64,000 bases of DNA from an uncultured Ruegeria sp. (GCF_947497005.1 NZ_CANMFF010000011.1:62001-126000); one strand, 5' to 3'; counted from the stretch's first letter, positions 33,736-42,728 are shown. Notes: generated from the sequence alone by a model not told the origin. Numbers and translations: made by a program.

Positions 33736-35691
33736 TCAGTCGCCGCCAAACAGCTTGAGCAGACCTTTCTTCGCCTCTTCTTCAAGCTTGTTCTTGATCG
33801 CATCTTCGATCTGATCGCTGTCGGTGATGGTCGTATCCAGTTCGTTCCCGACCTTCTCAAAAACCTTCTGTTTGGCGTCGTCTTCCAGTTCTTTGACCTT
33901 CACATCGGCGGCTGCCTCGATCACCTTGGTCAGGTCCGGCTTGATCGACGGGTTGCTCCACGGGCCGACGATGCGTACCGGCACCGAAATCCCCTGCCCG
34001 GAATTGGCCCTCAGCGCCACCGGAGTGAACAGGTAATCTATATCGCGGGCACCCAACCCCACGGTGCCAGTTCCATCTGCGCGGAAGTTTTTCAACGACA
34101 TGAGAAGATCGTTGTTCGTCAGAACACCCTGATCGATGGTGTAGCTGGCTGTCAGACTGTTGAACACCGTCGTTCCACCCGACCCGCTTCCCTGCCCCAT
34201 CAAACGGTCCAGATCGAAACCGGATATCACTCCGGGCCCGACATCCAGATTTCCTTTGCCGCTCAGAGATCGCATGATCTGATCCTCAGACTGACCGACA
34301 CCCAGAAACTCAAACGCTCCGGCAGCGGTTCCCGACAGGCGCTCGATGCCCGCCATGGTGGTCAGCGCCTGATTCAGGTCGATCCCGCCGGCCGTCACAT
34401 TGCCACCCACGGACAGGCCATTGCGGTTGTTAGCGACCACTTGCCCGTTCAACTGACCCGAAAACAGTGTGGCCGGGTGCATTTCAAGCACGGCCCGCGA
34501 CCGATCCAAAGACAGGGTCAGGTCGCTTTTGCCGAACGTCATTCCGGGAACGGCGATTGTGTTGGCGGTCAGACGAATTTTGCCGTTCGCCAGCGCCAGA
34601 GCGGACGCGTCGATAGGGTCTTGCGACCATCCTTCCGATGCAGGTGCGCCCGGTTGAGGCGTTCCTGCCGACGTCGACCCTGTATCGGAAATCCGCGACA
34701 GGTTCAGATCACCGGCATCCAGACGAGCCACGATCTTCGGGGGGTCCGAGATCGTGATATCCGCCTCACCCGCAAATCGGTTGTCATCTAACTGCGCATT
34801 CATTTTTCGCAGGGAAATTTGCCCGTCCTGCGTGTAAGTCATATGCGCCGCGATATCGGCAGTTTTGCCCAACCCGGGCGGTACAGTTGTCCCGCTCTGA
34901 CCAAAGGCTGCAAGCATCTTTTCGGTGTCCCGGGTCTCAACCTTGATCATTCCATCCATTTCACCAATCAGATTGACGCGCCCGTCAAAGCCGATCTCAC
35001 CCCCCGGAGCCGTCATAGCCAAGTCCAGCCCGGTCACGGACCCCGAGGCAAATGCGGGTAAATCCGGGATTTTGAGGTCAACCCGAACGGAACCTCCGGG
35101 TACAGAGATGGCGGCTTCCATCACCATAGGTGCCGTGACCTGTGGCCAACTTGCCGCCAACGTCACATCAGAAAAGTCCATCTGAGAGACACCGTTTTCC
35201 AAATAAATCAACCGCGCGTTTGTCAGTTGCAACTCTTCCAAGGTAACAGTTGCCGATGTATCCGCAGGCCCCGCCCCTTCGGACGGGGCAGTGGCCGAGG
35301 AGGCCACCGGCGCGCTCAGCTCCCAGTTTCCTCGCCCTTGCGACCGCTCCAATCGCAATACCGGGTTTTCCGCGAAAACCCGTTTTATCCGAAGATCTCC
35401 ATTTAACAGCGCAGCGGCGTCCACGCCCACGGCAAGGCTTTCGGCGCTCAGCATCGGCTCTGGTCCGGCCCAGCTGGCATTTCCAAAACGCACCGGCCCG
35501 GTTTCCATCCCAAGCACCGGCCAGAACGATATGTTCACATCACCGGTCAGTGTCAGATCACGCCCGGTCTGCGCCTTCACCTGCTCGGCCAGGATTGCAG
35601 CCAACTTGTCCCCCGGCATCAGCAGCAGCGCGCCGATAACCAACCCGACCACCGCTACAACAATAAACAGGACGCGCATCAGCCATTTCAT
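33736..35691 (-). CDS. AsmA-family protein
   Basis: The 651-residue protein has one N-terminal membrane helix (MKWLMRVLFIVVAVVGLVIG) and a long periplasmic beta-rich body with the AsmA N-terminal motif (GRDLTLTGDVNISFWPVLGMETGPVRFGN follows the helix) and the C-terminal AsmA_2 type region (about 440-570). Large AsmA relatives are thought to form lipid-conducting bridges or to affect outer-membrane assembly. The acidic, Lys-rich C-terminus (about 585-651) looks like a coiled helix. Start 35691 has GGAGAG upstream; the frame is open to 35748 without a ribosome site. Confidence 0.85.
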   Translation of the reverse strand: MKWLMRVLFIVVAVVGLVIGALLLMPGDKLAAILAEQVKAQTGRDLTLTGDVNISFWPVLGMETGPVRFGNASWAGPEPMLSAESLAVGVDAAALLNGDLRIKRVFAENPVLRLERSQGRGNWELSAPVASSATAPSEGAGPADTSATVTLEELQLTNARLIYLENGVSQMDFSDVTLAASWPQVTAPMVMEAAISVPGGSVRVDLKIPDLPAFASGSVTGLDLAMTAPGGEIGFDGRVNLIGEMDGMIKVETRDTEKMLAAFGQSGTTVPPGLGKTADIAAHMTYTQDGQISLRKMNAQLDDNRFAGEADITISDPPKIVARLDAGDLNLSRISDTGSTSAGTPQPGAPASEGWSQDPIDASALALANGKIRLTANTIAVPGMTFGKSDLTLSLDRSRAVLEMHPATLFSGQLNGQVVANNRNGLSVGGNVTAGGIDLNQALTTMAGIERLSGTAAGAFEFLGVGQSEDQIMRSLSGKGNLDVGPGVISGFDLDRLMGQGSGSGGTTVFNSLTASYTIDQGVLTNNDLLMSLKNFRADGTGTVGLGARDIDYLFTPVALRANSGQGISVPVRIVGPWSNPSIKPDLTKVIEAAADVKVKELEDDAKQKVFEKVGNELDTTITDSDQIEDAIKNKLEEEAKKGLLKLFGGD

Positions 35692-35776
35692 ATTCTGCTC
35701 TCCGCCTTTTGGCTTATCTTTGCTGTGATCATTCAAATCACACGTCACATTTGCAAGGGGAAGCTTTCCCCACTAT

Positions 35777-37174
35777 ATGCCGCGCATGACGACAAACCCG
35801 CCAAACCTCCGCCCCGACCTGGCACCTGCCGCCCGGATCACCGAGACACCGCACGCGAACCAGCCGACCATCGGTATGGTGTCATTGGGCTGCCCGAAGG
35901 CGTTGGTCGATAGTGAGCGCATTCTGACCCGACTGCGCGCCGAAGGATACGGCATTTCGCCCGATTATGCCGGGGCCGATGCCGTCATTGTGAACACCTG
36001 CGGGTTCCTTGACAGCGCCAAAGCGGAATCGCTGGACGCGATCGGTGAGGCCTTGGTTGAAAACGGCAAGGTCATCGTGACCGGCTGTCTGGGCGCTGAA
36101 CCCGACTACATCCGCGAACATCATCCCCGCATCATGGCCGTCACTGGTCCACATCAATACGAACAGGTTCTGGATGCGGTACATGACGCCGTTCCGCCCG
36201 ATCCGGACCCGTTTGTAGACCTGCTGCCCGCCAGCAGTGTGCAACTGACGCCGCGCCACTACAGCTATCTGAAAATCTCGGAAGGCTGTAACCACAAGTG
36301 CAAGTTCTGCATCATCCCCGATATGCGCGGCAAACTGGCCAGCCGCCCTGCGCATGCTGTTCTGCGTGAGGCCGAGAAACTGGTTGATAATGGCGTGCGC
36401 GAATTGCTGGTGATCTCGCAGGATACCTCGGCCTATGGGCTGGACCGGAAATACGATGTCAATCAGTGGAAAGAACGCGAGGTGCGTAGCCACATTACCG
36501 ATCTGGCGCGCGAATTGGGGCGGCTGGATGCCTGGGTTCGGCTCCACTATGTCTACCCCTATCCGCATGTACGCGACCTGATTCCGCTGATGGCCGATGC
36601 CGGGTGCAACGTGCTGCCTTATCTGGATATCCCGTTCCAGCATGCGCACCCTAACGTTCTGAAGCGCATGGCCCGCCCGGCTGCAGCGGCCAAAACTTTG
36701 GATGAAATCCAAGCTTGGCGCGCGATCTGCCCGGACATCACCCTGCGGTCGACCTTTATCGTTGGTTATCCGGGTGAGACCGAGGCCGAGTTTCAGACCC
36801 TGCTGGACTGGATGGGCGAGGCTCAATTGGATCGTGTCGGCTGTTTTCAGTATGAAAACGTAGACGGAGCACGATCGAACGACCTGCCCGATCACGTCCC
36901 GGCCGAAGTCAAGCAAGAGCGTTGGGATCGCTTCATGGAAAAAGCGCAGGCCATTTCAGAAGCTAAATTGCAGGCAAAGGTCGGACAGACACTTCAGGTG
37001 ATCGTGGACGAGGTTGATGACGAGGCCGCCTCCTGCCGCACGAGGGCAGACGCGCCCGAGATCGACGGGAACCTGTTCATCGATGAAGGGTTTGAAGATC
37101 TAAAGCCCGGCGACGTCGTCACAGTCGAAGTGGACGAAGCCGGCGAATACGATTTGTGGGGAAGGCTTGCCTAA
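35777..37174 (+). CDS. rimO: Ribosomal protein S12 methylthiotransferase
   Basis: The 465-residue radical-SAM enzyme adds a methylthio group to the conserved Asp of ribosomal protein S12. The MTTase domain has Cys39, Cys75 and Cys104; the radical-SAM cluster is Cys171-x3-Cys175-x2-Cys178 ([14 protein letters not shown]), where IIP in place of MiaB-type VVP marks RimO; a TRAM domain ends the protein. It is divergent from the asmA-like gene. ATG 35786 is an alternative start three codons in. The N-terminal 30 residues before the MTTase domain are Pro-rich and poorly conserved in the family. Confidence 0.95.
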   Translation: MPRMTTNPPNLRPDLAPAARITETPHANQPTIGMVSLGCPKALVDSERILTRLRAEGYGISPDYAGADAVIVNTCGFLDSAKAESLDAIGEALVENGKVIVTGCLGAEPDYIREHHPRIMAVTGPHQYEQVLDAVHDAVPPDPDPFVDLLPASSVQLTPRHYSYLKISEGCNHKCKFCIIPDMRGKLASRPAHAVLREAEKLVDNGVRELLVISQDTSAYGLDRKYDVNQWKEREVRSHITDLARELGRLDAWVRLHYVYPYPHVRDLIPLMADAGCNVLPYLDIPFQHAHPNVLKRMARPAAAAKTLDEIQAWRAICPDITLRSTFIVGYPGETEAEFQTLLDWMGEAQLDRVGCFQYENVDGARSNDLPDHVPAEVKQERWDRFMEKAQAISEAKLQAKVGQTLQVIVDEVDDEAASCRTRADAPEIDGNLFIDEGFEDLKPGDVVTVEVDEAGEYDLWGRLA

Positions 37175-37290
37175 CGTCTGACAATGAACGTGCCCGACAC
37201 ACAGCACATGGGCAAAGCGTGAAGCAAGTTTATTGGCGGAACGCGCGGCCAGACCCGATCTTAGACTGAAAGCCAAACACGGAGGTTTTC

Positions 37291-37650
37291 ATGTCTCGTA
37301 TCTGCAAGCTTGGCCTGAACGGCGTGGTCTTTCTGATGGCCGTGCATTTCCTGGCCACCCCCGGTTATGCCCAGCCCATACAGATCGGCTCTGACGGGGT
37401 CATTGCGGTTGGGGGCAAGCATCTCAACTTTCACAAACACGGCAACCACAAGATCAAACGGTACTATGTCGCGCCGAAAGCTAAATCACATGTCAAACAC
37501 CCCAAGTTGCATCACAAAAAGCCAACTAAGATTTATCGTAAACACAGCCCCAAACGGCGTGTGATCGGGCATGTCCCCTACAGGTCGATCAAACGACACA
37601 AGTTCAAGTCTTACAGGTTCAAGCATTCCTACGGGTTCAAAAGGCACTAA
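37291..37650 (+). CDS. Exported His/Lys/Arg-rich small protein
   Basis: The 119-residue precursor has a signal peptide to about residue 28 (AVHFLATPGYAQ) and a mature part packed with Lys, His, Arg and Tyr in short repeated patches (KHPKLHHKK, KRHKFKSYRFKHSYGFKRH), giving a very high positive charge. It is not recognised. Such composition could bind metals, polyanions or the cell surface. CGGAGG 7 bases before the ATG supports it as a real gene. It stands alone. Confidence 0.65.
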   Translation: MSRICKLGLNGVVFLMAVHFLATPGYAQPIQIGSDGVIAVGGKHLNFHKHGNHKIKRYYVAPKAKSHVKHPKLHHKKPTKIYRKHSPKRRVIGHVPYRSIKRHKFKSYRFKHSYGFKRH

Positions 37651-37706
37651 GGTGGGGCGGCGTACAAAATGCGCCCTGCCCAATGGCGCGAAAAAACGCA
37701 GGCAAG

Positions 37707-37728
37707 AAAAAACCGCCATGGATGGCGG
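37707..37728 (-). terminator. Rho-independent terminator, minus strand (distal)
   Basis: CCGCCA (37713-37718) and TGGCGG (37723-37728) form a stem, with six A residues at 37707-37712 giving a T6 run on the minus strand. Confidence 0.65.
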
Positions 37729-37748
37729 CGGCAATTTCCGAAAATAGG

Positions 37749-37776
37749 GCAGGCGGTCCGTATCCGGACCGCCTGC
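37749..37776 (-). terminator. Hairpin directly after the small lipoprotein gene
   Basis: GCAGGCGGTCCG (37749-37760) pairs perfectly with CGGACCGCCTGC (37765-37776) over a 4-base loop. On the minus strand it is followed by CCTATTTTC; together with the stem at 37707 it forms a tandem terminator. Confidence 0.75.
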
Positions 37777-37783
37777 AAAGAGC

Positions 37784-37972
37784 TTATTGAGTAACCGGGT
37801 TACAGACGGTCTGGCCTGCTTCGGTTGTGGCCAGCTCATAGCCGCCCGGGCAGCTGGCTGTGCCGGCTTTGTCATAGCTGGGCTGAACGTAAACTGGTGT
37901 CGGTTCTTCCTGCTGCGCACAGGCAGTCAGGATCAGAGCAAATGCGCCAACGGCAGCGAGTTTCAGTTTCAT
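37784..37972 (-). CDS. Small lipoprotein
   Basis: The 62-residue precursor has a lipobox LTAC with lipidated Cys18, leaving a 45-residue mature peptide with two further Cys residues (positions 44 and 60 of the precursor) that could form a disulfide. Function unknown. The ATG at 37972 is preferred over 37981, because GAGGA lies 9 bases from the former and touches the latter. A tandem terminator follows. Confidence 0.7.
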   Translation of the reverse strand: MKLKLAAVGAFALILTACAQQEEPTPVYVQPSYDKAGTASCPGGYELATTEAGQTVCNPVTQ

Positions 37973-38202
37973 GTCCGTCATTCCTCTATTACTTTTCTGA
38001 TATTGCCCAACTTTTCGGGGCCGAGTTTAGAATACGGGCTGAACGACAATCTGGCAACTAAATCGATCACGTCTCTGTGAGTCAAAGCGATTCCATGCCA
38101 ATTGAGGCTCGTAACGCTGATCTTTACGGCGTCGCAGCTATTCTTTTGGCCGCAGCACCGTAAACTGTTCCTATGACATCAGCCAAAAAACGGAGAAGCC
38201 AC

Positions 38203-38445
38203 ATGTCAGACGCACCCATCGTTGCCCAGAAGTCACCCTTTCCGGTCGAGGTGGTCGAAGGAAAAACCTATTTTTGGTGCGCCTGCGGAAAGTCCAACCG
38301 CCAGCCGTTTTGCGACGGATCGCATAAAGGAACCGAATTCGAACCCGTGAAATATACCGCAGACGCCACTAAAAAGGTCTTCTTTTGCGGGTGCAAACAC
38401 AGTTCGAAGGCACCGTTATGCGATGGAACGCACAGCGGGCTTTGA
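38203..38445 (+). CDS. Two-motif CDGSH iron-sulfur protein
   Basis: The 80-residue protein carries two CDGSH-type cluster motifs: C-x-C ... C-D-G-S-H (WCACGKSNRQPFCDGSH) and CGCKHSSKAPLCDGTH. Each should hold a 2Fe-2S cluster with three Cys and one His, as in the mitoNEET/Miner2 type, where tandem motifs sit in one chain. Known roles are electron or cluster transfer and redox sensing. It is soluble. Its stop abuts the stop of the three Cys-rich genes on the other strand. GGAG lies 8 bases before the ATG. Confidence 0.88.
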   Translation: MSDAPIVAQKSPFPVEVVEGKTYFWCACGKSNRQPFCDGSHKGTEFEPVKYTADATKKVFFCGCKHSSKAPLCDGTHSGL

Positions 38446-38709
38446 TCAGGTTTTCAGCCTGTTCAGGGTCTCGGCATTCGCGCAAAACTCCGGGGCTCTG
38501 GCTACCGGGCCTTGTTGCGTGGACATCCAGTGTTCACATTGCACGTCACATCCGGCGGCTCGGCACCGTGTGACAAGTTCAGCATATCCATCCGGCGACA
38601 GTCGCCCCTCCGCCATCGCCTCGGTCATCGAAATGCCCATACATCGCGAAATAGAGCGTGTCAGCCAGAAGTGCTTTTCGATGTCGCCCAACGCGATCTG
38701 AGGCATCAC
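38446..38709 (-). CDS. Cys-rich DUF6455-type protein, copy 3 of 3
   Basis: The 87-residue protein shares with the next two genes the order: helical N-terminal half, a Cys cluster (CRAAGCDVQCEHWM) and a late P-x-x-C-x-N motif (APEFCANAETLNRL). Here the first spacing is C-x4-C-x3-C instead of C-x2-C-x5-C. Function unknown; cluster or zinc binding is possible. The start overlaps the stop of the preceding copy (ATGA-type overlap at 38706-38709). Confidence 0.75.
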   Translation of the reverse strand: MMPQIALGDIEKHFWLTRSISRCMGISMTEAMAEGRLSPDGYAELVTRCRAAGCDVQCEHWMSTQQGPVARAPEFCANAETLNRLKT

Positions 38710-38975
38710 GCGTGCTCCATCTGCCGGGATTTCAAGTCAGCGAATCGCTCCCGATTCGGGCAGGTGCAAGGCGCTTGATTTACCTGCTCGCGTTGTTCCA
38801 GCCATTCCGGGCAGTCTTTGGCCCAGGCACAGCCACGACATTGTTGTACGATCTCGGCCCATTCCTCGTGCCTTAGATGACCGTCCCGATAGGCCGCGGC
38901 CAAATCGGTTCCGGTTGCCTGCCCCATGCGCAATACCAGACGCAGATGGGTCATGATTTCGCCCAGACGTGACAT
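38706..38975 (-). CDS. Cys-rich DUF6455-type protein, copy 2 of 3
   Basis: The 89-residue middle paralogue has CRGCAWAKDCPEWL (C-x2-C-x5-C) and APCTCPNRERFADL, with one extra Cys before the last motif. The N-terminal half is helical and carries a conserved Arg/Met-rich surface. It is coupled to the downstream copy by a four-base overlap and follows the upstream copy after 14 bases, so the three form an operon. Confidence 0.75.
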   Translation of the reverse strand: MSRLGEIMTHLRLVLRMGQATGTDLAAAYRDGHLRHEEWAEIVQQCRGCAWAKDCPEWLEQREQVNQAPCTCPNRERFADLKSRQMEHA

Positions 38976-38989
38976 GAGGAACCCGTGAG

Positions 38990-39241
38990 TTAAGGCATGA
39001 GTTTATGGAGCAATTCCTGGTTTCGGCAGTATTCCGGCGTACGTTGCGCGGACACCGCAGTGTTCAGTAGATACTTGCAATGATCGGGGTTTGGACAGTC
39101 GCTGCAGCGCAAAACAGCGTCAGAAATCTGGTCCACGGAAACGGAACCATCTATAGCTGCTTCCTCAAGATCAATATCCAGCATTCTGGCCATATCGTCC
39201 ACCAGTCCGGCGTGCAGTCGCAGGGTCTCTTGGGTGGGCAT
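38990..39241 (-). CDS. Cys-rich DUF6455-type protein, copy 1 of 3
   Basis: The 83-residue first gene of the trio has CSDCPNPDHCKYLL (C-x2-C-x5-C) and TPEYCRNQELLHKL. The start at 39241 has AAAGGA 8 bases upstream; 39256 would add five residues and lacks a ribosome site. The family name DUF6455 is from memory of the Cys pattern and size, not from a search. No catalytic motif is visible. Confidence 0.75.
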   Translation of the reverse strand: MPTQETLRLHAGLVDDMARMLDIDLEEAAIDGSVSVDQISDAVLRCSDCPNPDHCKYLLNTAVSAQRTPEYCRNQELLHKLMP

Positions 39242-39310
39242 GCTGTTTCCTTTCACTTTCGCGCTTTGTTAAAAGCGTAGCGAATCTGAAAAGATGCACT
39301 TTGACACAGG

Positions 39311-39679
39311 TCAAGATTGAACGCCGATGTGATCCAGATAGGCCCGGGTGGCGTCCTGAACCCTGCGAAAGCGATCCCCGCCCAGTTTCTTGCCGCCATA
39401 CCATCGGGTGACGATGATCACATGGTTTTCCAACCCAGCACGTTCGATCATCCGCAGGATCACCATGCCGGCCCCGCTTTCCCCGTCGTCAGCCTTCAAC
39501 GCACCGGTCGGCAACGTCGCGGCCCAAGTGTTATGTGAGGCTTTGGCATAGCTTTTGATCGATTTCAGATCATCCAGCACAGCATCGATTTCAGCCCGCG
39601 ACGTGACGCACGCCCCGGACACCGCGTATTTCGACCCGCGGTCTGACAGAATGACACCCAGACGCGTAAGCTCGGTCAT
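39311..39679 (-). CDS. YigZ/IMPACT-family protein, single-domain form
   Basis: The 122-residue protein covers the N-terminal IMPACT domain (SHNTWAA, DDGESGAGMVILRMIE, VTRWYGGKKLGGDRF) but lacks the second domain of E. coli YigZ (204 residues), a short form often seen in alphaproteobacteria. The family is linked to translation under stress; bacterial function is unproven. The start overlaps the stop of the M48 gene by four bases. Confidence 0.85.
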   Translation of the reverse strand: MTELTRLGVILSDRGSKYAVSGACVTSRAEIDAVLDDLKSIKSYAKASHNTWAATLPTGALKADDGESGAGMVILRMIERAGLENHVIIVTRWYGGKKLGGDRFRRVQDATRAYLDHIGVQS

Positions 39680-40383
39680 TGGGTCAGACCCAGTTGCCCG
39701 GCGGTTTCCAGCACGATTTGAACACGCTGTGCGTTTGGCGGATGAGTTCCTAGAAACCTGTTACCTGGATCCGGGATGCGGTCAAAGAACTTGGCGCCAA
39801 TCAATGGGTTGTACCCAGCGTTATGTGTGATGATGGTTCCCAACTGATCTGCCTCAAGCTCAAAGTCTTTCACGTAAGCTTGAACGCCAACCTTCGCCCC
39901 CACCTTTTGCGCCTCTTCTATGGCAGCGGCATCCCCGCCGCGCAACTGTGCCACCCGTCCGAACTCGACCGCACTTGCGCTGGCGATTTCACTCTGCCTC
40001 GCGATATGTCCCAGAACGTGGTGGGCAGCTTCGTGCCCCATGACAAACGCCAACTCATCCGCGTTCTGAGTAGATTCGATCATCGAGCGGGTGAATATGA
40101 TCACCGGCTGACGTTTGTCGTCCAGCGTCTGAAACGCATTGGCCGGGGCCTGAGGGTTCAGATCGACAAAAATCCGGAATTCGCAATTCTGCCCTGTCGT
40201 CTGTTGCAAGCACTGGCTGCGAGCCTCTTCCCCAATGGCCTGGCTGACCTCACGAAAGGTCTGGACCATGGCTTCGGCTTCCGGCTCACCTCCCAGCCAT
40301 TCCTCGGCGGGCTGCACGCGCAGAGTACCCTCTGTGCAGGCAACAACCAGCAAGGACAGCAATAAAGCAAACCATCTGTGCAT
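39676..40383 (-). CDS. M48-family zinc metalloprotease lipoprotein
   Basis: The 235-residue precursor has a lipoprotein signal (LLVVAC, Cys16) and the zinc motif HEAAH (His117, Glu118, His121), with a third ligand Glu in FELEADQLG. It resembles BepA/LoiP-type periplasmic proteases of the M48 family (without BepA's TPR part) and ends in the usual THPPNAQR motif. It probably degrades misfolded envelope proteins. Start 40383 has AGAGGAT upstream; the open frame to 40596 is not used. Confidence 0.88.
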   Translation of the reverse strand: MHRWFALLLSLLVVACTEGTLRVQPAEEWLGGEPEAEAMVQTFREVSQAIGEEARSQCLQQTTGQNCEFRIFVDLNPQAPANAFQTLDDKRQPVIIFTRSMIESTQNADELAFVMGHEAAHHVLGHIARQSEIASASAVEFGRVAQLRGGDAAAIEEAQKVGAKVGVQAYVKDFELEADQLGTIITHNAGYNPLIGAKFFDRIPDPGNRFLGTHPPNAQRVQIVLETAGQLGLTQ

Positions 40384-40504
40384 CTTATATCCTCTGGGAC
40401 CGAATAGCCGTAATTTCAACATAGTACGACCATTCCGACGAGACCACTCCGTGCAACACAAGGAACGGCTTGCATTGCACCTCGGTGGGCTGCACTCTGG
40501 CTCC

Positions 40505-40753
40505 ATGTTTTCGATTGAGCATGAATTCGACTCGACGGTCATTACGCTTGTGGACGAAGGTGAAAAGCCTTTGCAAGAAGATGTCGTGATCAACAATTTC
40601 GCCGAATGCGTTACGTTGGAGCAGCTTGATCCACGTACAGATCAGATTCAAAAGATCACCTTGTCTCCGGAACAGGTGCGTGATCTGGCGGCGGCGCTGG
40701 ACCTGCCCGAAGGCGTTTATCAGATTCGTGAAACCGGGACTCAGGGCTCATAG
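40505..40753 (+). CDS. Small conserved hypothetical protein
   Basis: The 82-residue acidic protein (MFSIEHEFDSTVITLVDEG) is not recognised; it looks like a small soluble alpha/beta domain without Cys clusters or membrane helices apart from one Cys. The frame is open further upstream to 40235, but that part is antisense to the M48 gene and has a protease-shadow composition. Its 3' end overlaps the DUF167 gene on the other strand by 13 bases. No strong ribosome site is visible. Confidence 0.55.
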   Translation: MFSIEHEFDSTVITLVDEGEKPLQEDVVINNFAECVTLEQLDPRTDQIQKITLSPEQVRDLAAALDLPEGVYQIRETGTQGS

Positions 40754-41016
40754 ACGAATACCTTATTCCGCGCGGTTTGCCCCTGCTTCAGCGTCAAGGT
40801 TGACGGCGGAACGCGAAGGCATTTCGCAAGGATCGTTTGAACCGCATGGTTGGCCTTTCCTTTGTCAGGCGGGGCCGTAACGAAAACCCTGATCTGATCT
40901 TCTTCGACGATCACCCGATCACGGGCCGCCTTGGGCGTTACCTTCAGTTTTAACGTGGTCTCCGCCCGCGCCAGCGCGCTGAGATCCGGCAGATCGCGCA
41001 GTTTGGATTTCGCCAT
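40741..41016 (-). CDS. DUF167 (YggU-type) protein
   Basis: The 91-residue protein has the DUF167 pattern LKLKVTPKAARDRV, VFVTAPPDKGKANHAV and LKQGQTARNKVF. Structures of relatives show a small alpha/beta fold; function is unknown. ATG 41016 is chosen with AAGGGG 6-11 bases upstream; 41022 is an alternative. Confidence 0.85.
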   Translation of the reverse strand: MAKSKLRDLPDLSALARAETTLKLKVTPKAARDRVIVEEDQIRVFVTAPPDKGKANHAVQTILAKCLRVPPSTLTLKQGQTARNKVFVYEP

Positions 41017-41151
41017 TGTCATCCCCTTCTTTCAATAGTCTTGCATGAAGGACGTCAGAATGAAATTGATCCACGCAATCCATCGGCGCGCCCTTGAAAC
41101 GGGCTGAATGTCGACCAAGATACAGTGTCGTGATGTAAAGGAAGTTAACAT

Positions 41152-41730
41152 ATGTCCCTGAAAAACCCCGCCGCTCTGGAGTTTTTACAGTCGCGCCGGT
41201 CCCGGCCCGCCAAGACACTGGTTGCACCGGCCCCGACGCGGGACGAGTTGCTGCCTTTGCTGACGGCCGCCGCGCGCAGTCCTGATCATGGCAAGCTTGA
41301 GCCCTGGCGATTCATCGTTCTGGAGAAGGGCGCGATGCCGCGTCTGGCGACCCTGACTGAAACCTGCGGGCAAAAGCTAGGTAAAAGCCCTGAAGACATT
41401 GTCAAAGCGCGCAATCAATTCGATATGGGGCATTTGGCTGTTGTAGTCATCGAGGTGCACAAGCCATCCGAGAAAATCCCAGCGGTCGAACAAACCTATT
41501 CCGCTGGCGCGGTCTGCCTGGCCTTGTTGAACGCCGCGCTGGCTGCAGGCTGGGGCGCGAACTGGCTGTCAGGTTGGCAAACCCATGATCGCGACTTTTG
41601 CGTCGACGCATTTGGACTAGCCAACAGCGAACGTGTGGCCGGGCTGATCCATATCGCAACCGAAGGAACGGTGCCGCCAGAACGCCCACGGCCCGATATA
41701 GAGGCTCTGACAGAATGGGTCATGGAATGA
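41152..41730 (+). CDS. Nitroreductase-family FMN enzyme (YdjA-like)
   Basis: The 192-residue protein has the FMN-binding start FLQSRRSRPAKTL, AARSPDHGKLEPWRF and GWGANWLSG motifs of the short YdjA subgroup. These are dimeric flavin oxidoreductases of unclear natural substrate. Its stop overlaps the start of the following membrane-protein gene (ATGA), so the two are coupled. Confidence 0.85.
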   Translation: MSLKNPAALEFLQSRRSRPAKTLVAPAPTRDELLPLLTAAARSPDHGKLEPWRFIVLEKGAMPRLATLTETCGQKLGKSPEDIVKARNQFDMGHLAVVVIEVHKPSEKIPAVEQTYSAGAVCLALLNAALAAGWGANWLSGWQTHDRDFCVDAFGLANSERVAGLIHIATEGTVPPERPRPDIEALTEWVME

Positions 41731-42425
41731 ACATCCTGAACGCATTTTTCAGCGCACTTGGCCAGATTGGTGATCCCAAATTTCGTGCCGTTTTGCTGCG
41801 CGGCATAGGTTTGACCATCCTATTTCTGGTCATCGCCTGCGCGGGTGCAATCTGGCTCATTAACGGGTTGTCAGGCCGCGAGATCTCTCTGCCATTTATC
41901 GGCGCGGTGCCATGGCTGAACGACGTTCTGAATTATTCTGGTATCCTACTTGTCCTGATTCTGCCCGTTTTTCTGATGGTACCGGTCGCGTCGGCTGTCA
42001 CCTCAATCTTTCTGGACGAGGTGGCACAGGCCGTTGAGGACAAGCACTTCCCTACCTTGCCAACTGCGCGGCGTATTCCGGTTTCCGAGGCGCTTTTGGA
42101 CAGTCTCAGTTTTCTTGGCGTTTTGGTTTTCGCAAACCTGCTGGCGCTGATCCTTTATGCAATCTTCACTCCGCTAGCGCCCTTCATCTTCTGGGCCATG
42201 AACGGGTTCTTGCTGGGGCGGGAATACTTCACCCTTGCTGCCATGCGAAGGGTCGGACGCGATGGTGCACGCAAGCTGCGTGCCAAGCATGCGACAACGA
42301 TATGGGTGGCGGGGACTTTGATGGCCATTCCGCTTTCGGTGCCCCTGATAAACCTGGTGATCCCGATCATCGGAGCAGCCACCTTCACTCATATCTATCA
42401 CGCTTTGTCAGACCCAAAGGTCTGA
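41727..42425 (+). CDS. EI24/CysZ-type membrane protein
   Basis: The 232-residue protein has about four to five membrane helices and the EI24 domain pattern (SIFLDEVAQAVEDKHFP, LALILYAIFTPLAPFIFWAMNGFLLG REYF without the gap). CysZ, a family member, carries sulfate; many alphaproteobacterial members are unassigned. Coupled to the nitroreductase gene by a four-base overlap, with no cysteine genes nearby, so sulfate transport is only one option. Confidence 0.75.
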   Translation: MNILNAFFSALGQIGDPKFRAVLLRGIGLTILFLVIACAGAIWLINGLSGREISLPFIGAVPWLNDVLNYSGILLVLILPVFLMVPVASAVTSIFLDEVAQAVEDKHFPTLPTARRIPVSEALLDSLSFLGVLVFANLLALILYAIFTPLAPFIFWAMNGFLLGREYFTLAAMRRVGRDGARKLRAKHATTIWVAGTLMAIPLSVPLINLVIPIIGAATFTHIYHALSDPKV

Positions 42426-42431
42426 CAAGGT

Positions 42432-42704
42432 TTACCGTCGCTCCAACTGGTTCAGCCAGTCGAAATCACGCACCGAGATCGCTCCGGAAAGGATAATACC
42501 GGCAATGATCGCCCATAGGACCACTGAAATGCCTGTGGTGATCCACATCTTTTTCTTCATGTGATGCACTTCCGGCGCGCCCGCATGGGTGCCCGGAACG
42601 ATCTCGCCCAGATCGCCCTGGGTCTTGATGCGAATGGGCAGCACCACCAATAACGTCATGAACCAGATGACGGCGAACAACACCAATGCGGCAGTAATGG
42701 TCAT
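42432..42704 (-). CDS. DUF1467 membrane protein
   Basis: The 90-residue protein has two membrane helices (residues 3-24 and 52-75) and the family segment VVLPIRIKTQGDLGEIVPGTHAGAP (first part IWFMTLLVVLPIR). Found throughout alphaproteobacteria, often beside methylmalonyl-CoA epimerase as here; function unknown. It follows the epimerase gene after 24 bases. Confidence 0.85.
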   Translation of the reverse strand: MTITAALVLFAVIWFMTLLVVLPIRIKTQGDLGEIVPGTHAGAPEVHHMKKKMWITTGISVVLWAIIAGIILSGAISVRDFDWLNQLERR

Positions 42705-42728
42705 TTCAGGCCCTCCGGGGTTGGGGGA

